Shown: positions 22,640 to 32,506 of the stretch, one piece after another
Layout: each line of letters begins with the position of its first letter
How positions within the stretch are numbered: the stretch's first letter is position 1
Assembly (NCBI GenBank): GCA_026419775.2
Contig: JAOPGA020001112.1
Coordinates: 1-53,759, forward strand
DNA length: 53,759 bases
Source of the DNA: Acrasis kona
Taxonomy: Eukaryota > Heterolobosea > Eutetramitea > Acrasida > Acrasidae
Direction of reading: 5' to 3'
Program-made: the position numbers and the translations under genes
Notes under the pieces: generated by a model
Database searches by the model: none
What the model was told of the DNA's origin: nothing
What the model saw: only the letters and a program-made list of their open reading frames with translations

Positions 22640-25600
22640 TCAACCAGCCTTAACACTGGTCTGAACCACTTGCTCCTGCTCAGGAGAAACATACGAAGTC
22701 AACATGTGCAAAGATTCGAATGAGTTAATATCTAACAAACCCGCTGCACGTTCCAAACTCTCTCCAACACCCAGCACCGTGACCTCCCAATAATGACCCT
22801 TTCTCAGCTCACACCACATTTCGCCATGATGAGGATCAGCTGCGATACAAGCATCTCTGACTTGTCTCCTACTATCCTCCGTACCATGATCCATTTCAAA
22901 CTTGTAAGCATGAATCCATGCGTCACCGTTATCCTTATTCAAAGCAATAGCCCTGTTCAACCAGGACTTTGCTTTTACCAACGCACCATCCCTCCATAAA
23001 ATCTTTGCAATACAAATCATCACCAACGAATCAGTGTCACAGTATTTGATAGCTTCTGCTCCTTGTGTTTTTTGTTTTGCTTGTATTTCCATATCTACGC
23101 TCAACACCCACACCAAACCACTCTTAGGGCACTCTTGTAAAGCTTTTGCAAGTAATGTCTTTCCCATATTACTCGCCACATCAGTGATGCTCATCAATGA
23201 TGTTTTTTTGGTGGATAAAAAGTGAGCGTGATTTTCCACTCTGATGCTTGCCCTCCATAACTCACCTCTATTGTGATGATCTTTGCCAACCATCAAGCGT
23301 GCCTTGTCCAACAGAGCACGTGCTTTGGAAATGTTATCTAATTTCTCAACTTCCAACTTGGCGGCACACAGCCAAACGGGTACGCTCTTTGGACATGCTT
23401 TACATGCCTTTTCAAGAATGCTTCTGGCGCTCTTGGCGTCGCTATTTACGCTCATTTCATATTGTGCTCTCATCAACCACAATTTGTAGTATTCGTCTTG
23501 ATCCATTTGCGATTTTGAAGTGAGAGAGTCCAGAGCACTTTGTAAAATATCTCGCTCTCTGGAACGTTCCTTTACAATGTTCATGAGGAATAGATTACGT
23601 TCGAACACCGCACTCTTTACCCAAACACGAGCAGAATTGACTTCTTTTCGAGCCTTATCTAATAGTGCTCGAGCCCTTTCGAATTCTTTATTTTCACTTT
23701 CTAATTTCACAGCTGCCAACCAAATATCTTCAGAGTGTTTATTGGCGCTAAATGCATCGTCTAGTACTTTACGCGCACCTGTAATATTGCCGCCCAACCA
23801 CTCCTCCTTTGCGTACATGAGCCATAGTTGTTGAGCGTGTGGACATGCCAACACGCTTCTGCCCAATATACCCAGTAATTCTTGTCTTGTTCCATGTTTC
23901 TTTTCCAATTCACATGCTTTGAGCCACAATGATTTCTTATCTGGAAATTCGGTGATTGCATAATCATAAATGGCGCGTGCTGTTTGAATGTGACCCTGTT
24001 GTAGTGCATTATTGGCATCTTGTATCCAAGTGTGTTTTCGATCAGCAGGTTCGATTCCGATGGAGATTACATTCTTGATGATTGCTTTACAAGTGTGAAC
24101 TTGTCCTCTACTTTCGCACGAATAAGCATATTTGGTGATCCAATCATCTCTAGCAATATCTACTGATTGTGAAGATAATGTCTTGATTGAATTCTTGATG
24201 ATGGTTTCGATCAAAGTTGCTTCTTTTAAATTGGATTCTTCGAGTTCAGCAGCGGCAATCCAAATCAAGGGTTCATTTGGTAACTGTTTATTTGCAGATT
24301 TGATCACTGCCTTTGCTTTGGTATATGTTTCTAACTTGGCTAAAGCTAACCAAAATTCTGCATTACCAGGAATGCATTGAACGGCTCTTGCCAACAATAT
24401 CCTTGCATTGTCTTCGTCTTCCTGTAATTCGATTGCTTCGCGCCATAATACGATACTGTCGGGTATGGTCAATAGTGCCTTTTGTAGTACTTTACGCTTC
24501 GAACGTACATCTGATTCTAATTCAGCAGCGGCCAACCATATTTTTACGCTTGTTGGTAAATGTTGAACTGCTCTTGCGACGAGTGATTTGGACACATTGG
24601 GTGGATGTAGGCGAACGGCCTCCAACCATGCATCTTCGCTCTCTGGACAATTTTCACATGCTTGGACAATTGCTTGTCTTGCTGTTCGTAATTTACCTGC
24701 TAATTCTTCTACTCTTGCTAATGCGATCCATCCCTCGGAATTGGTAGGATTCGATTTTGTAATGTTGACGAGCAATTCCCTTGCTTTTTGATAGTCGCCA
24801 ACTTCTGATGCTCCCAAAGTGCTACTTGGATTCATTCCCGATAAATATGCTTTTGGATTAATGACGCTCTTACCGGCGACGTCATCTTCTGCTTTTTGTA
24901 ATTGACTGTTGATGAGAATGCCTCTTAGTTGACCCAAGGCACGTAGATCGGTTAATGTACCGCTTTGATCATTTGTGGATAGAACATTTTGTTGTTGAGC
25001 TTGGACAAGATAAGAATCAGGAACCGCACTAATTGTTTCGTATTTGCGTCGTTTGACGGAGTAGTCGCCAATTTCTGGAATGTTGCCCCATTCTTCTTCT
25101 GTGACCTCTGATAAATTTCTTTTAAGATCAGCAAACTGTGATTGGATCTTTGGTCTTGCATTTCTGTATTTTTCTAACATTTCCTTTTCTTTTTGTTCTC
25201 GTTGTCTTATGCGTCTTCCGTCCATGCGCTTATCGACTGCATCCCAAAGTTGGTCTGCTTCGCGATCTTCTGCATCGTATTCGGCACCAGCTGCGAATAG
25301 TCCTCCACCGTCAAAACCTGACCATTGGTCGAACTGTGAATCGGAATAATCACCCCGATCTGCATCGTCTTCGGTTCTCACTGGTTGTGGGGCACCAGGT
25401 CCAGTTGCGATAGTTCCGGTAAGTCCAAATCCCACAGCACCTCTTCCCGCTCCAGGAATATAACCTTCAGGTGCTTGACCAAAACTTGCTGATGGTGCTG
25501 TACGGGCTGGTCCGATATCTGATCTTGTTGTAAATCCAACTGCTCCTCTCCCGACACCAGGAACATAGTTTGCAGGTGCTGGTGTACTAAATTTCTTCTC

Positions 25601-25702
25601 TACTGGAACGCCTCTTGGTATTATTGGTGCTTTCCCAGCAGTTGTCGGTACTATGGGAGCCCCAACTGATGTGTTTTTTTGCATTGTTTGATGGTCGCTC
25701 AA
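22640..25702 (-). CDS. PRPF6: Pre-mRNA splicing factor PRPF6/Prp6, U5 snRNP component
   Basis: Single exon, 1,020 residues, close to the human length of 941. PRPF6 bridges U5 and U4/U6 in the tri-snRNP. The N-terminal PRP1 domain shows the repeated motif (NYVPGVGRGAVGFTTRSDIG and GYIPGAGRGAVGFG), then DRGDYSDSQFDQWSG and ADQLWDAVDKRMDGRR. From about residue 310 to the end there are roughly 20 HAT/TPR helical repeats (for example ENCPESEDAWLEAVRL, AVQCIPGNAEFWLALAKLE, ACKACPKSVPVWLCAAKLE) ordered as in other Prp6 proteins. No introns are needed across 3 kb. The gene is divergently transcribed from the OB-fold gene with only 42 bp between start codons. Confidence 0.97.
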   Translation of the reverse strand: MSDHQTMQKNTSVGAPIVPTTAGKAPIIPRGVPVEKKFSTPAPANYVPGVGRGAVGFTTRSDIGPARTAPSASFGQAPEGYIPGAGRGAVGFGLTGTIATGPGAPQPVRTEDDADRGDYSDSQFDQWSGFDGGGLFAAGAEYDAEDREADQLWDAVDKRMDGRRIRQREQKEKEMLEKYRNARPKIQSQFADLKRNLSEVTEEEWGNIPEIGDYSVKRRKYETISAVPDSYLVQAQQQNVLSTNDQSGTLTDLRALGQLRGILINSQLQKAEDDVAGKSVINPKAYLSGMNPSSTLGASEVGDYQKARELLVNITKSNPTNSEGWIALARVEELAGKLRTARQAIVQACENCPESEDAWLEAVRLHPPNVSKSLVARAVQHLPTSVKIWLAAAELESDVRSKRKVLQKALLTIPDSIVLWREAIELQEDEDNARILLARAVQCIPGNAEFWLALAKLETYTKAKAVIKSANKQLPNEPLIWIAAAELEESNLKEATLIETIIKNSIKTLSSQSVDIARDDWITKYAYSCESRGQVHTCKAIIKNVISIGIEPADRKHTWIQDANNALQQGHIQTARAIYDYAITEFPDKKSLWLKACELEKKHGTRQELLGILGRSVLACPHAQQLWLMYAKEEWLGGNITGARKVLDDAFSANKHSEDIWLAAVKLESENKEFERARALLDKARKEVNSARVWVKSAVFERNLFLMNIVKERSRERDILQSALDSLTSKSQMDQDEYYKLWLMRAQYEMSVNSDAKSARSILEKACKACPKSVPVWLCAAKLEVEKLDNISKARALLDKARLMVGKDHHNRGELWRASIRVENHAHFLSTKKTSLMSITDVASNMGKTLLAKALQECPKSGLVWVLSVDMEIQAKQKTQGAEAIKYCDTDSLVMICIAKILWRDGALVKAKSWLNRAIALNKDNGDAWIHAYKFEMDHGTEDSRRQVRDACIAADPHHGEMWCELRKGHYWEVTVLGVGESLERAAGLLDINSFESLHMLTSYVSPEQEQVVQTSVKAG

Positions 25703-25744
25703 CTAATTCATTGAATTGTAACGAACAAATGCTGGTAAATTGTG
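25703..25744. promoter_or_regulatory. Shared divergent promoter of PRPF6 and the OB-fold gene
   Basis: Only 42 bp separate the two start codons, so the core promoters and 5' UTRs must share or overlap this DNA and may extend into the coding regions. The stretch is AT-rich. I see no TATA box or other named element. Co-expression of the two genes is likely but inferred. Confidence 0.5.
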
Positions 25745-27095
25745 ATGACCTCAGTTCTGCGTAAACCATGGATACTAGAAGAAGTAACAGCTGTTATAAA
25801 CGAACAACCAAGAGCAAAATATAGATCTTTGATACAAGTAATCAGAATAGAGCCTCACACATCTGGTCAACAACTGTCTATGGTCGTCTCAGATGGATTT
25901 CACTTTGTGGATGCGGTGATATCAGACGAGAACTTGCAAGCGTTTAACAAGTACTATTTCAATACTCCAAATACATCTTAACTCACATTTACATAGATCC
26001 CAGCCGGAAGATAAACCATTAAATAAGCTGAAAGGATGTCTATTTACTCTCAAAGAATACGAAGTAAATGTACAAAACGACAATGTGGAATATGTTCTAT
26101 CAAAACTAACCTGTTTGAATTCAGATAATTCATTTACCATAGGAGACGTGAAGGATGTTAGAGGCGCAATACAAAAGCAACGTGTACCATCATTGCCACC
26201 AACAAAAGAAACAATCCAAACTGACGGAGTTGATGATGATTTTCATTCTCAGGACAGTGACTACTTGAAAATATCGGATCAGGATAAAGCCAAATGTGGC
26301 AACACAACTGGTTTCCTACAGCTCCAAACACCCAACGTTCCTATTTTGACACAATGTGACGAGACGGCAATGAACAATAGTATCGATCAAGTGGAAGATA
26401 GCTACCAAGAAAACTCCATGATACTTGAAGACAAAGAGCAGGAGGAAACCATCAGCGACAAGACTATCAAAGAACAAACACATCAAGCCTCACAAACACC
26501 TCCACAAAAATCTGAAACCCCCAAACAAAATTCCATTAGCTTAATCACACTTTCAACTTTTCACACAAATCAAGAAATACAAGAAAGTGAAGATGAGGAT
26601 GAAACAAACTTGTCTTGCCTTGCGTTTGATAATTTACTAAGGAGCGACATTGTACATACACTAAGAGAAACACCACAAAAGTCCTCACAACCAGTCATCG
26701 AAATGGCGCAGCGTGAACAAACACCACATTCTTATTCAACTTTAATGCAAGAAGAATTACAAATGTCACCCAACTCCTCTCAAGAAGTGTCAAAGGTACA
26801 AATTACTCCGGAACGCAATTCGTTACAAAATGAAAGTAGCATACATTCGTCACCGATAGTTGCAAGTTCAGATGGCGCCGCATCACCAAATAACTCTTTT
26901 AGTTACATTTGTACCCAAGAACAATCACAATTTAATGATCAAGATGAGGATGAGTTAATGGAGATGTGCGAAGATAGTGTGGTAATGAAAAGTCCTATGG
27001 CGTCGCCTCCTAAAAAGAAAATCAAGTTGGATGATTCTGTTGATGTGACCACAAACCCGATTCATATTTATGACTCTTGGTTGAAATACATGTAA
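25745..27095 (+). CDS. OB-fold protein resembling telomeric TPP1/ACD or the RPA70 N-terminal domain
   Basis: Two exons (25745-25950, 25997-27095; 46-nt intron with GTACTA donor) give 434 residues. Residues 1-135 read as one OB fold: SVLRKPWILEEV, then SLIQVIRIEP, then MVVSDGFHFVDAVIS, a loop, and GCLFTLKEYEVNVQN with EYVLSKLTCL. The opening (LRxPWI) and VSDGxHxV strand resemble human TPP1. The IQVIRIEP strand equally resembles RPA70N. The other 300 residues are disordered and rich in Ser, Thr, Gln and Glu, with many SQ/TQ and SP/TP sites as in ATM/ATR and CDK targets, and a basic PPKKKIKL near the end that may be a nuclear signal. The role is probably at telomeres or in replication and repair; the two options cannot be separated by eye. 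Confidence 0.65.
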
Positions 27096-27141
27096 ATTGT
27101 TATTTATATACTTGTTACTTTTTTCTTTACAAAAACTCATA

Positions 27142-27653
27142 ATGAGTGCTTCTGCTGTTGATATTGTAGGTTTGGAAAGTGGAGATAGTAGAGTGCTTGA
27201 TTTTCTAAATGGATTGGATCCATCATATGATGAAATGAGGGAAGTGAAGAAATATTCAGATTGCACTTATTGGAACTATAAGAAGATTGGATTATCATTA
27301 TGTCTAAAGCCTCACAATACAAAATCAATCATCGATACAGTTTACGTATACAACAAAGGTATTTATAATTTACACGTCACCTAACATTTGGAGGGATAGC
27401 ACAATATAGTAAATACAAAGGCACTCTTCCGAAGGGATTAAGCATGGATCTCATTAATGTGAATGTTGTAAAGTTACTTGGAGAACCAGACAAAAAGGGA
27501 GGAATAACGGTGCCAGTTTGGATTTCGTATGAATCCGAAAAAACAAGTATAAAAAATGCAGAATGTGGAGTTGGAGTGCAGATTGACTTTCAACACAAGA
27601 GTTTTGGCGACCTTGAAAATCCAATTACTGTAATCGCCTTCTTCAAACTTTAA
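27142..27653 (+). CDS. Small soluble hypothetical protein, 158 residues
   Basis: Exons 27142-27358 and 27394-27653 (35-nt intron; an acceptor six bases downstream is equally in frame). No signal peptide or membrane segment. The sequence has short beta-strand-like blocks: WNYKKIGLSLCLK, IIDTVYVYNKG, KYKGTLPKGLSMDLINVNVV, VPVWISYES. The arrangement 'G-x-x-L-x-[FL]...I..V.VY..G...Y.G.LP.GL......V...LG.P' recurs in small proteins or domains of several protists and bacteria whose function is not known to me. It lies 46 bp after the OB-fold gene stop in the same direction and converges with the phytol-kinase-like gene. Confidence 0.7.
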
Positions 27654-27731
27654 CAAAGAATGTTTCAACGTAAATTAATTTATTTTTTTTGTTGATGAAT
27701 AAAAAACGTTCTAGAACACAGATGACCACTA

Positions 27732-28604
27732 TTACATAAAAAGTATTGACAGCAGGATAACTGCGGCAGGCACTGTTATATTGTCTAAATCACTTGTTGT
27801 CACCACCTCAACAAAAGTTGCCACAATATTTATTAAAATGATGATGTGCAAAGTATTCAAAACAGAGAAGGAAGGTCCAAAATTTCCAGTGCATTGAAAC
27901 ATTGCTGAAATTATCAAGAAGAATGCAGTGATTCTACTTACCTAAATAAACAACCGAAAAGGACAAACCACCAAAAAACATTCCTAACGATCCAGCTATT
28001 GATTTGTTACTTTTATTTGACCACGGTCCAAGTTTGTCGCGACCGTATTTCCGGCCGATTACATCTGCCAGTCCATCGCCTCCACATAACACACACAATC
28101 CCATTACTTTGATCATTTAAATTGTGTTTTTGAACAGGTGACTTACCTCCCGCAGGTGAATTCCTCCAGAATAATGTCGTGCATACCACAAATACTATTC
28201 CATAGTATAATGGTCCTTTCAATATTTCCTCTCTCTTTCCGGTTCGTGATAAAGCAATGACTTTAGCCTCATTTTTGATAATCCCTGCCCCGATCAAATA
28301 AAATTGTAGAGTAATTGCGAGAGGTATAACCGAAGCAACGAGCCGTGATTCCAAGGGTGATCTTCCACTAAATGCATTCCAGAAAAGCATAAAGACTAAA
28401 ATTAGTTAAAATGCAAAAAAAATATTTACCAGGACCAGTGAAAATGTGTGCCAACTTTCTGGAGAGAGCCGAAGAGACATACTTTTTGTTCGCTAAATAG
28501 TCAAAGAAAGATAATAGCGACAGAGCTGCGGCTGTCGTTACTACAAACGTTATGAAGTTTTGAACATGATATCGCTCCCCATAAAAGCTGTCAAGACTAA
28601 GCAT
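27732..28604 (-). CDS. Phytol/farnesol kinase-like membrane enzyme (CTP-dependent polyprenol kinase family)
   Basis: Exons 28430-28604, 28147-28395, 27942-28106 and 27732-27904, with introns of 34, 40 and 37 nt, give 253 residues. The family includes plant VTE5/VTE6/FOLK and dolichol kinase, which phosphorylate prenyl alcohols in membranes. Diagnostic blocks in order: ALSRKLAHIFTGPG, ALSRTGKREEILKGPLYYG, FWRNSPAG, LCVLCGGDGLADVIGRKYG, and NKSIAGSLGMFFGG. These match the VTE5 pattern, including GDGLADxxGR, the catalytic cytidylyltransferase-like motif. Six or seven hydrophobic helices are visible. In a non-photosynthetic host the natural substrate is more likely farnesol, geranylgeraniol or dietary phytol. 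Exon 3 carries the catalytic core. Confidence 0.88.
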
Positions 28605-28692
28605 TTTCTCAACTCATTACTTTACAATATTATGATAATAATTATGAGATATTATATTTAAATATAATGAAAGTAAAAGCTCATATCAACTA

Positions 28693-28777
28693 AGTAGAAC
28701 TCATTGGTGAGTAGAGGAATTACCAACACTGTTGTGCTACATAGGATTAGGTAACCGGAGAATAAATGAGTTCTACT
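28693..28777. repeat. Inverted repeat, 13-bp perfect arms
   Basis: AGTAGAACTCATT at 28693-28705 is repeated in inverted orientation (AATGAGTTCTACT) at 28765-28777 with a 59-base spacer. It lies about 90 bases upstream of the phytol-kinase-like start. No gene is inside. It could be a tiny MITE-like element or a structured 5' element; no target-site duplication is evident. Confidence 0.5.
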
Positions 28778-28807
28778 AAGATCATGAATTATAATTAACA
28801 ACCATTT

Positions 28808-29495
28808 GTTCGGATAAAAAAATTAAGCGACGTTTCTACAGGATTCGACATTGCATCTCCCACAACCACCGACAACTCCTCTTCATTCAACCAAGTATCT
28901 TTTATGGATAGCCAAAAATCCTTCCAACAACAACTTCGCAACAAGGAGTTCACCATCGAAGAACACATTCGCTCAATCTCATCCCTTCAACAAAAGGTTG
29001 ATGAACTATCCAGAGCTGCTCTATTAGAAAGACTAGGATTACTGGTTGGTACTTGCCGAACCTCAAATATATATACTTTTTATGAAATGCTATTTTTTTA
29101 ATTCATCAATCTCTATAATGTTTGAACGCAAGCCAAACCTACAATCCAACTAAGTCGAATTGAAAATTGAAAAACGGATCAAAGATATCCTTCCACATCG
29201 GCCTACCCCACAGCATTAACAATGGACTCTTCCAAGGATATTTTATATGCACTTAATAGTAGTAGTCGTACTTGATGTAAAGAGCAGAAAGGTTGTTAGA
29301 ACGGTTGCGGCCGATATACCAATTGGAAATGATGTTTATGACACCATATACGATACCGTTGTCAAAACACTATTCGTGTCCTGCAAGAACCTCCAGCAAG
29401 AATCCCGCATTGTGTCAATCAACATTGATAGTGGGAAAGTAACTTTTAGCGACGAGATGTATTCACAAAACTGGCATGACAATATTCAGGGTTGA
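28808..29495 (+). pseudogene. Decayed coding fragments
   Basis: Two pieces retain protein-like sequence. The first frame is open from about 28808 to 29101, with a Met at 28904 followed by SFQQQLRNKEFTIEEHIRSI and a short coiled coil; it ends in AT-rich sequence. The second is split over two frames: 29180-29274 (Met at 29222, MDSSKDILYALNSSSRT, stop) and 29247-29495 (VLDVKSRKVVRTVAADIP, LFVSCKNL, SRIVSINIDSGKVTF). The second piece resembles blades of a beta-propeller (YVTN/NHL style) with a frameshift at the AGTAGTAGT tract. A complete gene cannot be assembled with plausible introns. It may be debris of one or two genes. Confidence 0.4.
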
Positions 29496-29538
29496 GAAGA
29501 CACAAACTTAAAATTTCCGAAGGTGACGAAATAATAAA

Positions 29539-31743
29539 ATGAAGGACCGCAGAGCATTATATCTACACCACACTTCCGGGAATAATAGTATAAGTTCAAT
29601 AATCATCCACTTTGGAAGTAAGATGCTTCCAATAAAATATTTTGATCGATTATACTACAAAATTGAAAATGGAAGTTCTTTATACATTGACATATATATA
29701 GATCACGAAGTGGTATGCTACTTTCATCGTAATATTTGTTTAGAACCAACACTTCGACATTACTCCGTTGTTGATGTCCAAGACAGCATAATTACTATAA
29801 GCAGTATCTCAACATATGGATTAAATATTCGCAATAAGAGTAAGATATCAGTAAAATTAAATGAATTCGATATTAGGTCCTTTGCAAGGCCTTTGAATGT
29901 TGACAGGTTCAAAATGTTCTTTGACGTGGTCTTCGTTGCTCACAGCGCTGCAATCTATTATATGTCTACTACTGCCTCCACAGCAATTATCACACCTTCA
30001 TTAAGCATTTATACTCGATTACGAGACGAGCCTATATGCAATTATAATTGTTTTGATATAGAGAATCAAACTGCACTATCTATTATTAGATGTATGTCAA
30101 TTAATGAAGACACCGAGATGAGCCCTAATGTTTTCAACTACCTACTTTCAACTAACAGAAGAATCCTCAATCTCTATCGACAGATTCAATATCGAGATAT
30201 TCTCACTTGGAGGGATACTGTGTTATCTGACATCATGATACACATATTTCGACACATGTCATTGAAACATCTGATTATATTCCTCGATAATCTTGACAGA
30301 AATGAGAAGATGCCAACTGAAAGTGATCTATTGAACGGGGTTACTGAATCTGCTCTATTCAGGAATAGAAGAATAAGAGAATTCTCTAATTACTTACAAA
30401 ATCAGAATATCGCGACACCCATCCAAATTGGTGATGCAGCTATATATGGAGCTGGTAGGACTGGTGACATTCCTTACATTATAAAAATCATGGAAGCATA
30501 TAATAAAAACCCTACGGCAGACGAAATTGATAGATTATTGACCAATTCTGGTTTTGATGCTCTACAAGCTCATAACTACAAATTAGAACCACTAAATCTT
30601 GATGGTTTGGCAACAATGACTACATTAAGCAGCAAACAGATAGAACGTTTAGTTAAACTTAATTGGACTGACATGCAACTAGTCGTTTTAATAGAAGAGA
30701 TCTTCTCTTTCTATATTCGCAATCAACAAGGATGTGCTATTATTCTTAGCTTAATTGATATATTCCCAGAATTAGATTCTTATTTGTACTTATATCTGAC
30801 CAGGTTTGCTGCACGGTATGAGATGCCTTTAGTGATAATCAAGTTGTCAAATCACATCGAAAGAAACCAACAAAGAGTTGATATCTCCCAGATACTTGAC
30901 ATCGTTATTCAAAGCAGGGACGCTGATGCTCTAGCTGCAATAGTTAATAATCCAAACTATGAACTAGATGATGACTTTCATCGATATATATGTAACAAAA
31001 TCATTTTATCAGATGATTATCATTTCGCAAGAAGAGTGTTCAATCAAGTGCCACACTTTTTTGATATCAATTATCAAAGAATTGTTGATCTCACTGTTAC
31101 AAACATGTTGCGATTTGATAAATTATCCGTATTAATATTAGTACACACATCAAATAACATACAGGTTATGCACACTGCACGATATTCCTTGATCCAAGGA
31201 ATGTTCTTGTGCTTGAGAAATGAAGAAACCTTCATGTTGACACGAATTTTGAGTATGGTCCCTTATTTACATCAGGTCAGCATCCTCAAGACTTTGAACG
31301 CTTTGTTGATTGAGTTTAGGAATACTATACATTTCTTTGAAATCCCAGAACTCCGCAGATATAAAGATTTGAAATTATTCTTGTATCAAATGAGGATTTT
31401 GTATGATCATGATTTGAACACAGTCACAAGAGAAATGAAGGCAGATAACATCAGCGGAAAGGACATAGTAGAGAGCAAGCTACAAGAATGGGATACTTTT
31501 TATTTGAGCTCACTTTTTATGAATCCTGGAGTTATAGATTTGTGTTTGAAGGATAACAATTTTAAAGAGTTTATCGAGTACTTGATTGGCCAATGTCTAA
31601 ACAAATGTTATTTTAAGTTAGATGGTGATTTGAGCGCAGTGAAAAAACTTGTCAAGGTTATAAGAACAGTGGCTGAGCAAATTTTTCCGCGAAGTTCACA
31701 AATGGTTAAGGATGTTCAAGATTTAGATTTGTCCCTAAATTAA
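29539..31743 (+). CDS. Orphan 734-residue protein
   Basis: Single uninterrupted exon starting at the first ATG; the frame is long and clearly coding. I do not recognise the family. Residues 1-150 look beta-rich (SIIIHFGSKMLPIKYF, YIDIYIDHEVVCYFH). From about 190 to the end the protein is alpha-helical with Leu/Ile-rich helices about 30-35 residues apart, such as SLKHLIIFLDNLDRNEK and AIILSLIDIFPELDSYLYLY. That suggests a degenerate helical-repeat solenoid, possibly ankyrin- or HEAT-like. There is no signal peptide, Cys cluster or catalytic motif. Codon use is more AT-rich than in neighbouring conserved genes, which would suit a fast-evolving or lineage-specific gene. Confidence 0.75.
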   Translation: MKDRRALYLHHTSGNNSISSIIIHFGSKMLPIKYFDRLYYKIENGSSLYIDIYIDHEVVCYFHRNICLEPTLRHYSVVDVQDSIITISSISTYGLNIRNKSKISVKLNEFDIRSFARPLNVDRFKMFFDVVFVAHSAAIYYMSTTASTAIITPSLSIYTRLRDEPICNYNCFDIENQTALSIIRCMSINEDTEMSPNVFNYLLSTNRRILNLYRQIQYRDILTWRDTVLSDIMIHIFRHMSLKHLIIFLDNLDRNEKMPTESDLLNGVTESALFRNRRIREFSNYLQNQNIATPIQIGDAAIYGAGRTGDIPYIIKIMEAYNKNPTADEIDRLLTNSGFDALQAHNYKLEPLNLDGLATMTTLSSKQIERLVKLNWTDMQLVVLIEEIFSFYIRNQQGCAIILSLIDIFPELDSYLYLYLTRFAARYEMPLVIIKLSNHIERNQQRVDISQILDIVIQSRDADALAAIVNNPNYELDDDFHRYICNKIILSDDYHFARRVFNQVPHFFDINYQRIVDLTVTNMLRFDKLSVLILVHTSNNIQVMHTARYSLIQGMFLCLRNEETFMLTRILSMVPYLHQVSILKTLNALLIEFRNTIHFFEIPELRRYKDLKLFLYQMRILYDHDLNTVTREMKADNISGKDIVESKLQEWDTFYLSSLFMNPGVIDLCLKDNNFKEFIEYLIGQCLNKCYFKLDGDLSAVKKLVKVIRTVAEQIFPRSSQMVKDVQDLDLSLN

Positions 31744-32013
31744 TACGACCTATGATTGTTCCAATGATCTTTATTTCCAATGAAATCAAAGTGTTTCGAA
31801 TAAATGTTTGCAAAATAAATTTTTATTTTCTTAAAATATGGACGTTGATTAATGGGGTGAGAGTCTTGAACTACTTCCAATTTGACCCAGTTTCTATTTT
31901 GGTAATCCCTGATTGAACTTTTTACAAAGGTTCAATTTAAAATGAACGGTCGAATTGATAACCAGTTAAAATTGAGTGAAATTTCATATTTTTATCAACT
32001 GTAACTCCACAAA

Positions 32014-32457
32014 ATGCAACAAGCAGAGCACATCTCCATGGGACCAAAGGATCCCCTCATCCATAACACAGCTATTCCCTCCGAACACCCTGTTCACGTT
32101 GATACATACATGTCCCCACCACCACATTACGCACAGGCCCCACCACAATATGTTTCCTCACCACCACAATACGTACAAGCACCACAACAATACCAATCCA
32201 CAACAGTGATACAAGCACCAACAGGAAAGCTAACTGGATTACCAACAATGACTCAATGCCCCAACTGCAGGTCAAATGTAACAACAAAGACAAACAAGGT
32301 TGTCGGTGTCGGTAACTTTTTGGCAGCCGGAGTTTGTGTTTTGATTGGTTGCGTTGGTGGATGTTGCTTAATCCCCTTCTGCGTTGACGATTTAAAAGAC
32401 ACAGAGCACTCCTGCCCAGCCTGCCACTCACACATTGGTAAAGCATCCATGTTGTAA
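32014..32457 (+). CDS. LITAF-domain membrane protein
   Basis: 147 residues in one exon from the first ATG. The N-terminal half is Pro/Gln/Tyr-rich with repeated PPQYV and PPHY units, which resemble PPxY-type ligands for WW-domain ubiquitin ligases. The C-terminal half is a LITAF domain: CPNCRSNVTTK, a hydrophobic segment (NFLAAGVCVLIGCVGGCCLI), then CPACHSHIG. The two CxxC knuckles bind one zinc and the hydrophobic hairpin inserts in the cytosolic face of late endosomes or lysosomes, as for LITAF/SIMPLE. The gene converges on the giant MUN-protein gene, with 49 bp between stops. Confidence 0.93.
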   Translation: MQQAEHISMGPKDPLIHNTAIPSEHPVHVDTYMSPPPHYAQAPPQYVSSPPQYVQAPQQYQSTTVIQAPTGKLTGLPTMTQCPNCRSNVTTKTNKVVGVGNFLAAGVCVLIGCVGGCCLIPFCVDDLKDTEHSCPACHSHIGKASML

Positions 32458-32506
32458 TACAATTAAAAACATTTTTGAAACACAAAATCACTTGTACAAA
32501 ATTAAT

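Noticed and set aside
23034-25413. Several plus-strand ORFs of 60-144 codons
   Set aside because: They are opposite-strand shadows of the PRPF6 HAT-repeat coding sequence.
32072-32491. 139-codon minus-strand ORF overlapping the LITAF gene
   Set aside because: The plus-strand frame has both zinc knuckles of a LITAF domain; the opposite frame is its shadow.
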